Positions 1 to 7,038 of a stretch of 11,085 nt of DNA are shown piece after piece; within the stretch, counting starts at the first letter, position 1, and every line of letters starts with the position of its first letter. The DNA is from Burkholderiales bacterium. GTDB taxonomy: Bacteria; Pseudomonadota; Gammaproteobacteria; Burkholderiales; Burkholderiaceae_C. The notes below the pieces were generated by a model that did not search any database, was not told the DNA's origin, and saw nothing but the letters and a program-made list of their open reading frames with translations. The translations under genes were made by a program, and so were the position numbers. The stretch covers positions 1-11,085 of the forward strand of contig SBFU01000086.1 in assembly GCA_006227785.1 (NCBI GenBank), given 5' to 3'.

Positions 1-108
1 GGCTTTGACCTCGGAGGCCTGAGTGTCAGCTACAGCCGGGACAACCACACTGGTCTGGACTTTGCCGACCTGTCCATCATCGACGCCACCGGCCGGTTCA
101 GGCGCTGA
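1..108 (+). CDS. C-terminal end of a probable ABC transporter substrate-binding protein (partial)
   Basis: The window opens inside a reading frame that gives 36 residues and ends at TGA (106-108). The tail contains the segments GLSVSYSRDNHTGLDF and DLSIIDATGRFRR. This style of ending (a small beta-rich segment, then HTG, then D-L-[ST]-x-I and a basic Gly-Arg-Phe tail) resembles the C-terminus of LivK/HAAT-type periplasmic binding proteins of branched-chain amino acid ABC transporters, which are abundant in Burkholderiales. That assignment is from memory of the family and rests on a short piece, so it is tentative. The frame has no internal stop and its codons are G/C-rich at third positions, as expected for a real gene here. 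It converges with the DUF1501 gene; the two stops are 24 nt apart. Confidence 0.55.
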   Translation, partial: GFDLGGLSVSYSRDNHTGLDFADLSIIDATGRFRR

Positions 109-132
109 TAAATAGGTGCGGCCCGCGCGGGG

Positions 133-1569
133 TCAGAGGAAACCGACGTTGCGGGCACCACCAAAATTGGACAGGTTGGGCAGCACGGCATCGAGCTGAC
201 CTTCGCTGGCGCCCATCCAGCGCAACAGGGTGGCCGCGTACTGGTCGACGCTGGTGGTCGGGATCCAGCGTCCGTGCAGCTCCCAGGAGCGCTCACCGAC
301 ATCGTCCGGACCGCCCAGTTGCAGCGCGGGATACGTACCGTAGGTCTGCCCACCCTGCACCGCCCCACCGAGCACCAGTTGGTGGTTGCCCCAGGCATGG
401 TCGGTGCCCAGGCTGTTGTTGGGGCGGAATGTGCGGCCGAAGTCGCTCTGCGTGAACAGCGTGACCGCGTTGCCCATGCCGATGGCCTGCATGGCGTTGT
501 AGAAGCAGGCCATGGCATCGGCCAGGGTTTGCAGCAGCCGGGCATGCTGCCCTTCCCAGGGGTTGCTCGCGACCTGGTCGCCGTGGGTGTCATAGCCACC
601 CTGGCTGGCAAAGAAGATCTGGCGGTTGCCACCCAAAGTGGCGTTACCGTGCACCAGCTTGGCCACCTGGTACAGCTGCCGGCCGATGGGCGTGTTGATG
701 CGGTTGCCTGTGGCGATGGGGGCAAAGGCCGCATCGATCGCTGCCAGCGCACTGTCGTCGCCGGGGCGGATGCGCACCAGGGCACCGAGCTGGGTGGCCA
801 TATCAAAAGCCGCTCGTTGCTGACCGGTGTACTGGTTGAGCAGGGTGTTGGCATGACCGGCGGCGTGCAGCGCCTGCACGGCATTGCGACGAGCCACATG
901 CGGCGCCCAGGTCGAATCCATGCCCTGCAGACCGAAGGTACCACCCGGGCCAGGCAAGACCAGCGGTACATCGACGGCCGACAGGCCAAAGCGGCCATTG
1001 CCCCCCACCGATACCACCGGCAAGGCGGTGCCCAGGGCAGCCGATGCGCGGCCGCCCCAACCGGTTCGGGTGAGCACACTGGCACTGGCCGACTCCCACA
1101 GGTTCTGCTGATCGGAGTGCGAAAACAGGTTGTCCGGCACATCGGGCGATGACGATGGCAGGCTGCGGTATTGCGCCTTGGTCAGGGGCCGGGCCAGGGG
1201 GCCGACGTTGAACACCGGCGCCAGATCGCCGCTGTTCCACGCACCCTGCAGGCTGGCCATGGCCGGGTGCAGCCCGAATGGCACGCCCCCGAGGGACACC
1301 AGCCGGTTGACCGGCAGCGCAAGGCGTTGGCGGATGCTGGCGTACTCGCCATGGCGTGTGCTGTCGGTGGGAACCACCATGTTGGCGCCGTCGTTGCCGC
1401 CATACAGAAACACGCAAACCAGGGCGCGGTAGCCGGACTGGGCCTGCGCGGTCAGGGGTGCCAGAGCGGCCAGGGAGCCGGTACCCAGGGCGGCCCCGAA
1501 GGCGCCTGCATGCTTGAGCCACTGGCGTCGGGTCAGGTCGCCGGATTCCATTTCGGTTGTGTGCATCAT
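133..1569 (-). CDS. DUF1501 family protein with Tat signal peptide
   Basis: The protein has 478 residues. The N-terminus carries a twin-arginine motif (TRRQWLK, residues 13-19), a hydrophobic Ala/Gly/Leu stretch (about 22-40) and a likely cleavage site after AQA near residue 43. It should therefore be exported folded to the periplasm. DUF1501 hallmarks are present: GGNDGANMVVP (57-67), FSHSDQQN (149-156), GGYDTHGDQ (324-332), and a block starting SDFGRTFRPN (375-384) followed by GTDHAWGNH (388-396). The Asp and His residues in these blocks fit the metal-site architecture of the alkaline phosphatase/sulfatase superfamily, to which DUF1501 is usually assigned; the substrate is unknown. It lies 10 nt downstream of the DUF1800 gene, and such pairs recur in many bacteria, so co-transcription is likely. 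Two ATG codons lie side by side at the start. The first has a weak TGAG element 9 nt upstream, which includes the stop of the upstream gene. Confidence 0.9.
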   Translation of the reverse strand: MMHTTEMESGDLTRRQWLKHAGAFGAALGTGSLAALAPLTAQAQSGYRALVCVFLYGGNDGANMVVPTDSTRHGEYASIRQRLALPVNRLVSLGGVPFGLHPAMASLQGAWNSGDLAPVFNVGPLARPLTKAQYRSLPSSSPDVPDNLFSHSDQQNLWESASASVLTRTGWGGRASAALGTALPVVSVGGNGRFGLSAVDVPLVLPGPGGTFGLQGMDSTWAPHVARRNAVQALHAAGHANTLLNQYTGQQRAAFDMATQLGALVRIRPGDDSALAAIDAAFAPIATGNRINTPIGRQLYQVAKLVHGNATLGGNRQIFFASQGGYDTHGDQVASNPWEGQHARLLQTLADAMACFYNAMQAIGMGNAVTLFTQSDFGRTFRPNNSLGTDHAWGNHQLVLGGAVQGGQTYGTYPALQLGGPDDVGERSWELHGRWIPTTSVDQYAATLLRWMGASEGQLDAVLPNLSNFGGARNVGFL

Positions 1570-1579
1570 GGTGGCGATC

Positions 1580-3520
1580 TCAGCGTGTCAGGTGGTACTG
1601 GGGGGTGGCCAGCACCAGGTAGGCGGCCTGGCGCACGCGGTTGGTGAGCGATTCGGTCCTCTCGGCCCGGGGCGAGGTACGCACCGGATAGGTCTCGACC
1701 GCGTTGATGACCACGGTGCGCTGGTCAGCGGGCAGGACCTCGCCCAGCAACAGCAGGCTGAGCCGATCGACCAGGCGACCCGCATCTTCGGCGTCCCTGA
1801 TGAATCCGGTCAGGTTGACCTGGGTGCCCAGCGCCCTGGGCACATCGCGGCTGCGCTGCGATCCTCCCCAAAAAACCAGGTAATTGATGAAATTCAGGCG
1901 CTGCAAGGCGGCGTTGGCATTGTGGATGCCAAAGGCAGGTCCCACCAGCGAGGTGCCGGCCACCGGGTAGTCGGGCGGGTAGAAGTTGAACACCGAAGGC
2001 GGGCGGAAGACATGTTGCCGAAGCTCTTCGCCCCACCACCAACCCAGGGCGTCGCCGTCGGTGCGGCCATTGAGCGCACGCAGCACACCGGTGAACAGCT
2101 GCACCGGTTCGCGCAGGCGGCCAGCCTGGTCGGACGGCTGCTCGGCACGCGCTTCAGGGTCGAGCAGGATGGCCGCGACCGTGGCCTTCATGTCGCCCGG
2201 GCGCCCGAGCCCGAACCCCTCGAAGCGGCCGGTCCTGAAGGCCTGCGCCACGCGCGCCACATACGCCGGGCTGGGGTTGCTGGTGACCAGCTGCTGGATC
2301 AGGTGACGACCCACAAAGGGCCCGATGTTGGGGTGGTTCATCAGGCTGTCGAGCACCGCCTCCAGGGCCTGGGGAGCCGTGTGTCCTTGTGCCAGCGAGA
2401 CCCCCGACAACAGGTCGTAGGCATTGCTGTCATGCCGGTCCGCCACCGGAACCATGTTGCCTTTGTAGTAGCGGCAGTTGGTGCCGGACGGCCAGCAACC
2501 CCAGGGTGAGCGTCCGCCACGCGGATAGGTCCAGCCGGTCAGCGCGTAGGCGTAGGCCCTGACCGTGTCATTGTCATAGGTGGCCTGGCACACGCCACCG
2601 CTCAGGCTGCCGTCCTGGTTGAGCTCACAGGTCCCCACGGAAAACAGCTGCAGCAATTCACGTGCGAAGTTTTCATTTGGCGCCACCGGATCGTTGTTGG
2701 CGTTGTTCAGGTAGTCGCCCATGACCGGCGAAAGCGTCACCAGGCGCAGGATGTCACGGTAGTTCCCGAAGGCCTGGCTGAGCAACATGTTGTGGTAATT
2801 GCGAAGGCCGTAGGTGCCTTCCACTTCCAGATTCGAGATCACCAGCATCTGCTGCAGTGCAAAGGCCACGCGCTGTCGGAGCTGGTCAGGACGGCTGGTG
2901 GCATTGCGGTAGAAATCCCACAACAGCGGTGTGCTGGAGTACCAGTCGCGCCAGCACTGGTCGCCGCGGCCCGTGCAGAAGCCTCGGCTGGCGTTGGTGT
3001 GCTTGTGAATGGCGTCGGACCCTCCCCGGACGTACCTGGACGGAGCCATGCGCATCTGACCCGAAATCCAGCGCGCCGGACCTTGCTGCCGGATCTGGAG
3101 CACCAGCCTCTCGGTCGGGCCGAATGTCGCCTGGTGGGCCAGGCGCACCGCATCCAGCTGGCTGGTGGGCGTGTTGCGCAAGGCGCCGCCGGTGGACTTC
3201 GGCGTGGCCCGTGCCGCAGCGCCCGCCGACAGGGTCGACTTGGCAAACACCTCGTCATCGGGTTGCTGCCAGGGATCATCACCCCCCATGGACGGCTCTT
3301 CATCGTCCCATGCAGCCTCTTCGTCCCCGATGTCATCGTCCAGCCAGCCATCCAGCAGGGAACTGCGTTCGGAGGACGTCGCGGGCTCCACGGACGCCTG
3401 ATCGGCGCCACCGCAGGCCGCCAGCACAAGCGACAACAGCAGCACGGACACCCATCCGCCGAAGGGGCGAATCCGTGAGCTGCCGGGACCGGAGGGGGTT
3501 TGGGGGGCAGTGTGGCTCAT
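1580..3520 (-). CDS. DUF1800 family lipoprotein
   Basis: The protein has 646 residues. A positively charged N-terminus and hydrophobic segment (23-35) lead to the lipobox LVLAAC, with Cys36 as the lipidated residue, so it should be membrane-anchored outside the cytoplasm. Residues 57-92 form a low-complexity linker very rich in Asp and Glu. The DUF1800 domain covers about 120-646, with the typical LAHQATFGPT (127-136), RQRVAFALQQML (215-226), the signature NFARELLQLFSVG (284-296) and RPPSVFNFYPP (506-516). Three spaced cysteine pairs (182/189, 298/311, 342/349) would suit disulfides in an oxidising compartment. Function is unknown. It is the first gene of a likely two-gene unit with the DUF1501 gene. 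The ATG at 3518-3520 gives a complete signal peptide, but I see no good Shine-Dalgarno sequence before it, so the exact start is less certain than the gene. Confidence 0.9.
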   Translation of the reverse strand: MSHTAPQTPSGPGSSRIRPFGGWVSVLLLSLVLAACGGADQASVEPATSSERSSLLDGWLDDDIGDEEAAWDDEEPSMGGDDPWQQPDDEVFAKSTLSAGAAARATPKSTGGALRNTPTSQLDAVRLAHQATFGPTERLVLQIRQQGPARWISGQMRMAPSRYVRGGSDAIHKHTNASRGFCTGRGDQCWRDWYSSTPLLWDFYRNATSRPDQLRQRVAFALQQMLVISNLEVEGTYGLRNYHNMLLSQAFGNYRDILRLVTLSPVMGDYLNNANNDPVAPNENFARELLQLFSVGTCELNQDGSLSGGVCQATYDNDTVRAYAYALTGWTYPRGGRSPWGCWPSGTNCRYYKGNMVPVADRHDSNAYDLLSGVSLAQGHTAPQALEAVLDSLMNHPNIGPFVGRHLIQQLVTSNPSPAYVARVAQAFRTGRFEGFGLGRPGDMKATVAAILLDPEARAEQPSDQAGRLREPVQLFTGVLRALNGRTDGDALGWWWGEELRQHVFRPPSVFNFYPPDYPVAGTSLVGPAFGIHNANAALQRLNFINYLVFWGGSQRSRDVPRALGTQVNLTGFIRDAEDAGRLVDRLSLLLLGEVLPADQRTVVINAVETYPVRTSPRAERTESLTNRVRQAAYLVLATPQYHLTR

Positions 3521-3672
3521 GGAAGCGGAATGTAGCCCCCGCCCCCCAGGCGCAGTGGACCGGCCGCAACAAGACGTAACGACACGCGAATCCGCTTACG
3601 CAAACCCACAAAACCCGGATCAAAGGCGCCCAGCGGCACCCGAACGGCAGGGGCCGCTGCCCGATCCCGCTG
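3521..3672. other. Intergenic region between the uspA stop and the DUF1800 gene
   Basis: This stretch of 152 nt should contain the promoter of the DUF1800-DUF1501 unit, since both flanking genes point the same way. I see only weak sigma-70-like candidates on the minus strand and no clear Shine-Dalgarno before the DUF1800 start. A loose inverted repeat on the minus strand, CGTAA with TTACG 16 nt later, lies at about 3575-3600; I give it no function. A short GC hairpin at the uspA end is listed separately. Confidence 0.4.
3646..3661 (-). terminator. Weak hairpin after uspA, possible terminator
   Basis: GGCAG (3646-3650) and CTGCC (3657-3661) form a 5-bp stem with a 6-nt loop, 11 nt beyond the uspA stop. 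No T-tract follows on the minus strand, so it is not a classical intrinsic terminator. At most it is an RNA 3'-end structure. Confidence 0.2.
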
Positions 3673-4110
3673 TCAGCTCTTGACCACCAGCACCGGCACC
3701 TTGGCGTGCGTCAGGATTTTTTGCGCGACACTGCCCAGGATCAGGGCCTTGACCCCCTGACGGCCATGCGAGCCCATGACGATCAGGTCACAGCCTTCGG
3801 CCTCGGCGGTCTCCAGAATGCCTTCGTACACCACGTTGCGTTCGATGGTGTCACCGGCATAGGCCACGCCTTCGGCCTCACAGGCCTTGGCCACCGCGTC
3901 CAGCGCCTGTCCGGCGGCACTCTTGGCCTCCGCCAGGTAGGCCTGCAGCCCGATGGCCGATGCATCGCCAATGCCGATGTAAGGGAATGGGTCGATCACG
4001 TACACGCCAACCACCTGCGCCGACTGCGACTTCGCCAGCGCCGCCGCCGAGCGGGCCGCATTGGCGGCGAGCGAAGAACCATCGGTGGGAACCAGAATTT
4101 TCTTGAACAT
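3673..4110 (-). CDS. uspA: Universal stress protein, UspA family, single domain
   Basis: The protein has 145 residues, the usual length for a single-domain Usp. It begins MFKKILVPTDGS, where the Asp-Gly-Ser after strand 1 is typical. Near the C-terminus it has the ATP-binding signature G-x2-G-x9-G-S (GSHG then LILGSVAQ, about residues 118-133), followed by the closing strand VPVLVVK. This places it with ATP-binding Usp proteins (UspFG/MJ0577-like) rather than with E. coli UspA, which lacks the motif. Usp proteins are small cytoplasmic dimers that help survival under growth arrest, hypoxia or other stress; the specific partner is unknown. The start is well supported: AGGAG (4118-4122) lies 7 nt before the ATG. 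The promoter region carries an FNR-type site (listed separately), so induction under oxygen limitation is likely. Downstream of the formate dehydrogenase genes on the same strand, it could also receive read-through. Confidence 0.93.
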   Translation of the reverse strand: MFKKILVPTDGSSLAANAARSAAALAKSQSAQVVGVYVIDPFPYIGIGDASAIGLQAYLAEAKSAAGQALDAVAKACEAEGVAYAGDTIERNVVYEGILETAEAEGCDLIVMGSHGRQGVKALILGSVAQKILTHAKVPVLVVKS

Positions 4111-4141
4111 GATCGGTCTCCTGTGGTCAGAACAGCCGCAA

Positions 4142-4156
4142 CCGCAAGAACTGCGG
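4142..4156 (-). other. Small hairpin in the uspA 5' leader
   Basis: CCGCA and TGCGG pair as a 5-bp stem with a 5-nt loop. If transcription starts near 4161, this hairpin sits about 5 nt from the mRNA 5' end, where it could protect the transcript. It has no T-tract. Confidence 0.3.
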
Positions 4157-4167
4157 AGCGTGTTTCT

Positions 4168-4173
4168 ATCCTA
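4168..4173 (-). promoter_or_regulatory. -10 element of the uspA promoter
   Basis: On the minus strand the hexamer reads TAGGAT, which matches TATAAT at four of six positions. It predicts a start near 4161 and a 5' leader of about 50 nt before the uspA ATG. There is no -35 hexamer at the standard distance. Instead the FNR-type site occupies that place, which is what an activator-dependent class II promoter looks like. Confidence 0.6.
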
Positions 4174-4195
4174 GCGCAGTCCCGATGGGCTCCCT

Positions 4196-4209
4196 TTGAG
4201 GCGCATCAA
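4196..4209 (-). promoter_or_regulatory. FNR/ANR-type binding site upstream of uspA
   Basis: The minus strand reads TTGATGCGCCTCAA, matching the FNR consensus TTGAT-N4-ATCAA at nine of ten defined positions. Exactly 22 nt separate it from the -10 hexamer. That places the site centre at -41.5 from the predicted start, the defining geometry of class II FNR-activated promoters. The site lies 9 nt beyond the formate dehydrogenase alpha stop codon. Anaerobic control of usp genes by FNR-type regulators (for example Anr in Pseudomonas) is established, so the context supports the call. Confidence 0.7.
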
Positions 4210-4218
4210 GCCTTCATA

Positions 4219-7038
4219 TCAGGCCGCGGGTACCACGGCCGCCGCCGCGAACTTGAGTTCGGCGATCTTGCCCTGCGGGTCCAGCGCCGGGTTGGTGAGC
4301 TGGTTGGCGGCAGCCTCGGCGTAGGCGAACGGTACGAACACCGTGTCGGTGGGCATGCCCTGGTCCAGCCGCACCGGCAGTTCGATGGCCCCGCGCCGCG
4401 TGCTCAGACGGGCACTCTGGCCCGCCACCAGACCCAGGCGCCTTGCCGTCGCCGGATGCAGGCTGAGCACCGGCCCCGGCTCGACCGCATCCAGGACCGA
4501 GGACCGCCGGGTCATGCTGCCGGTGTGCCAGTGCTCCAGCTGCCGACCGGTGATCAGCACCAGCGGGTAGGCATCGTCGGGCTGCTCGGCCGGCGGACGA
4601 AGCGTGGCAGGGACCAGACGGGCTCGACCTGTGGGCGTGGGATACCCGTCACCGAACACGACCGGCTGCCCAGGGTCCTGTTCATCGGCCACCGGGTAGG
4701 TCACCGCGCGTTCACGAAGCAGACGCTCCCATGACAGACCCGCGATGCTCGGCATGAGCTGGCGCATCTCTTCGAACACGGCACCAATACCCGATCGCGC
4801 ATGGTCGACAGCACTGCCGTCGGACGCGATGTCATAGTGCCAGGGCAAACCCAGGCGACGCGCGAGTTGCTCGGTGATCCAGGCATCCGCCCGGGCCTCA
4901 CCCGGCGCGGGCACGGCCTTGCGTCCCAGCTGCACGCAACGGTCGGTGTTGGTCACGCTGCCGGTCTTCTCGGGCCAGGCGGTGGCCGGCAGGATCACGT
5001 CGGCCAGGCTGGCGGTCTCGGTCAGGAAGATGTCCTGCACCACCAGGTGGTCGAGCCGCGCCAGCGCCTCGCGCGCGTGGGTGGCGTCGGGGTCGCTCAT
5101 GGCCGGGTTCTCGCCCTGGATCAGCATGGCGCGGATCTGGCCCTCGTGGGCGGCATCGACGATTTCAACCACCGTCAGACCTGGCTCGTCGCCAAGAGAC
5201 CCGGGTGACAGTCCCCACAAGGTCTCGGCCCGATGACGGGCCTCGGGCTCGCTGACACGGTGGTAGTCGGGCAGCACCATCGGAATCAGCCCGGCATCAC
5301 TGGCCCCCTGCACGTTGTTCTGGCCCCGCAGCGGGTGCAGCCCGGTGCCCGGCCGGCCGATCTGGCCGGTGACCATGGCCAGCGCGATCAGGCAGCGCGC
5401 GTTGTCGGTGCCGTGGGTGTGCTGGCTCACGCCCATGCCCCAGAAGATCATGCTGGCCCGGGACGTGGCATAGGCCCGCGCGACCTCGCGGATGGTGTCG
5501 GCATCGATGCCGCAGACCGGGGCCATGGCCTCGGGACTGAAGTCGGCCACATGGGCCTTGAGCAGCCCGTAGTCGAGCGTGTGGGCCTCGATGTAGGCGG
5601 TGTTCGCCAGGCCTTCTGCCATGATGGTGTGCAGCATGGCGTTGAGCAGGGCGACGTCGGACCCGGGCTTGAAGCCCAGGTGCCGCCAGGCGTGGCGTGC
5701 CAGCTCGGTGCGGCGCGGGTCGGCCAGCACCAGCTTCGTGCCCTGGCGTACGGCGTTCTTGATCCAGCTGGCACCCACCGGGTGGTTCTGGGCCGGGTTG
5801 GCCCCGATGACGATCACCAGCTCGGCCCGGGCCACATCGCGAAGCGGGTTGCTGACCACGCCGGAACCCAAGCCTTCCATCAGGGCCGCCACACTGGAGG
5901 CGTGGCACAGGCGGGTGCAATGGTCCACGTTGTGTGTTCCGAAGGCGCTGCGGATGAGCTTCTGGAACAGGTAGGCCTCTTCGTTCGTGCCCTTGGCCGA
6001 ACCGAAGCCGGCCACCGGGGCTTGCTGGCCGCGGGCGGGTGTGCTGGCCAGGGCGCGCCGGAAACCGGCCGCCGCCGCGTCCAGGGCCTCGTCCCAGCTG
6101 GCCTCGCGGAACTGCGCGCGCACCTGCTCGGGTGTCATCCGATGCACAACCGCCAGCGGGTTTTTGGCCACACCCTCGCGGCGGATCAGCGGCACCGTCA
6201 GGCGATCCGGGCTGTGGGCGTAGTCGAATCCGAAGCGGCCCTTGACGCACAGCCTGCCCTCATTGGCAGGACCCGCCTTGCCCTCAACGTGCTCGATGCG
6301 TCCATCGCTGACCTGGTAGGTCAGCTGGCACCCGACGCCGCAGTACGGACAGACCGAATCGACCTGCTGCTGGGACGGGCGGGCATAGGCACCGTTGGCG
6401 GGAGCAATGGCCCCGGTGGGACAGGCCTGCACACATTCACCGCAGGCCACACAGGTGCTCTGCCCCATCGGGTCGCCCTGGTCGAACACGATCTGCGCGT
6501 GTCCCCCGCGAAACGCCAGTCCCAGCACATCGTTGCCCTGCACATCGCGGCAGGCGGAGATGCAACGGGTGCACTGGATGCAAGCGTCCAGATTCACGGC
6601 CATCGCCACATGGGACAGGTCTTGCGACGCCGCGGGTCTGGCAGGGTAACGTCCTGGTTGAGCGCCGACCTTCGTTGCCCAATGGGCCAGTTCACTGTCG
6701 TGTCTGAACGCCGTGGTGTCCGGTGCATCGCTGAGCAGCAACTCCAGCACGGTCTTGCGGGCCGAGCTCGCGCGATCACTGGTGGTTTTCACCACCATGC
6801 CGGTCTGGGGGGAACGACAGCAGGAAGGTGCCAGCACACGTTCGCCCTCGATCTCGACCACACAGGCGCGGCAGTTGCCGGGGCTGCCCAGGCGCTCGCT
6901 GTGGCACAGGTGCGGCAAATCGATGCCCACGCGGCGGGCCACCTGCAGCAGGGTCTCGCCGGGGCGGGCTTCCTGTGGCTGGCCATCCAGCGTGAAGACA
7001 ATGGGCGCCATGTCGCGGGGCAGGTCGTTGGTCTTCAT
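4219..7038 (-). CDS. fdhF: NAD-dependent formate dehydrogenase alpha subunit (FdwA/Fdh1A-like, Mo/W-bis-PGD)
   Basis: The protein has 939 residues, with no signal peptide or membrane segment, so it is cytoplasmic. It is the catalytic subunit: formate to CO2, with electrons passed to the beta subunit. Domains in order: a [2Fe-2S] domain with Cys45, 56, 59 and 73; two 4Fe-4S ferredoxin motifs, CIQCTRCISAC (153-163) and CVACGECVQAC (196-206); the proximal 4Fe-4S site Cys230, 233, 237 and 264; Lys266 in CVKGRFGFDY; the active-site CTRLCHASS, with Cys378 as probable metal ligand and His379 beside it; GQNNVQGASD (572-581); and a C-terminal dinucleotide-binding domain (about 824-930). There is no selenocysteine codon. 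The His-Cys cluster motif of NuoG/FdsA near residues 100-128 is absent. GGAGGA (7045-7050) precedes the ATG by 6 nt, and the ATG overlaps the beta stop. Resemblance to tungsten-type FdwA/Fdh1A is inferred from subunit architecture; metal choice cannot be read from sequence. Confidence 0.94.
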   Translation of the reverse strand: MKTNDLPRDMAPIVFTLDGQPQEARPGETLLQVARRVGIDLPHLCHSERLGSPGNCRACVVEIEGERVLAPSCCRSPQTGMVVKTTSDRASSARKTVLELLLSDAPDTTAFRHDSELAHWATKVGAQPGRYPARPAASQDLSHVAMAVNLDACIQCTRCISACRDVQGNDVLGLAFRGGHAQIVFDQGDPMGQSTCVACGECVQACPTGAIAPANGAYARPSQQQVDSVCPYCGVGCQLTYQVSDGRIEHVEGKAGPANEGRLCVKGRFGFDYAHSPDRLTVPLIRREGVAKNPLAVVHRMTPEQVRAQFREASWDEALDAAAAGFRRALASTPARGQQAPVAGFGSAKGTNEEAYLFQKLIRSAFGTHNVDHCTRLCHASSVAALMEGLGSGVVSNPLRDVARAELVIVIGANPAQNHPVGASWIKNAVRQGTKLVLADPRRTELARHAWRHLGFKPGSDVALLNAMLHTIMAEGLANTAYIEAHTLDYGLLKAHVADFSPEAMAPVCGIDADTIREVARAYATSRASMIFWGMGVSQHTHGTDNARCLIALAMVTGQIGRPGTGLHPLRGQNNVQGASDAGLIPMVLPDYHRVSEPEARHRAETLWGLSPGSLGDEPGLTVVEIVDAAHEGQIRAMLIQGENPAMSDPDATHAREALARLDHLVVQDIFLTETASLADVILPATAWPEKTGSVTNTDRCVQLGRKAVPAPGEARADAWITEQLARRLGLPWHYDIASDGSAVDHARSGIGAVFEEMRQLMPSIAGLSWERLLRERAVTYPVADEQDPGQPVVFGDGYPTPTGRARLVPATLRPPAEQPDDAYPLVLITGRQLEHWHTGSMTRRSSVLDAVEPGPVLSLHPATARRLGLVAGQSARLSTRRGAIELPVRLDQGMPTDTVFVPFAYAEAAANQLTNPALDPQGKIAELKFAAAAVVPAA

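Noticed and set aside
122..131. CCCGCGCGGG palindrome between the convergent genes as a bidirectional terminator
   Set aside because: It is a self-complementary 10-mer with no loop and no T-tract; too short to call in such GC-rich DNA.
30..1142. A long minus-strand frame overlapping the DUF1501 gene
   Set aside because: It is out of frame with a gene that has clear family motifs, has an atypical Arg/Pro/Ser/Trp-rich composition, and runs into the end of the upstream partial gene on the opposite strand.
1514..2509. A 331-codon plus-strand frame across the DUF1501/DUF1800 junction
   Set aside because: It is antisense to two well-supported genes and has no family features.
5903..5908. Selenocysteine at the formate dehydrogenase active site
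   Set aside because: The active-site codon, just before His379, is an ordinary Cys codon and there is no in-frame TGA in the gene.
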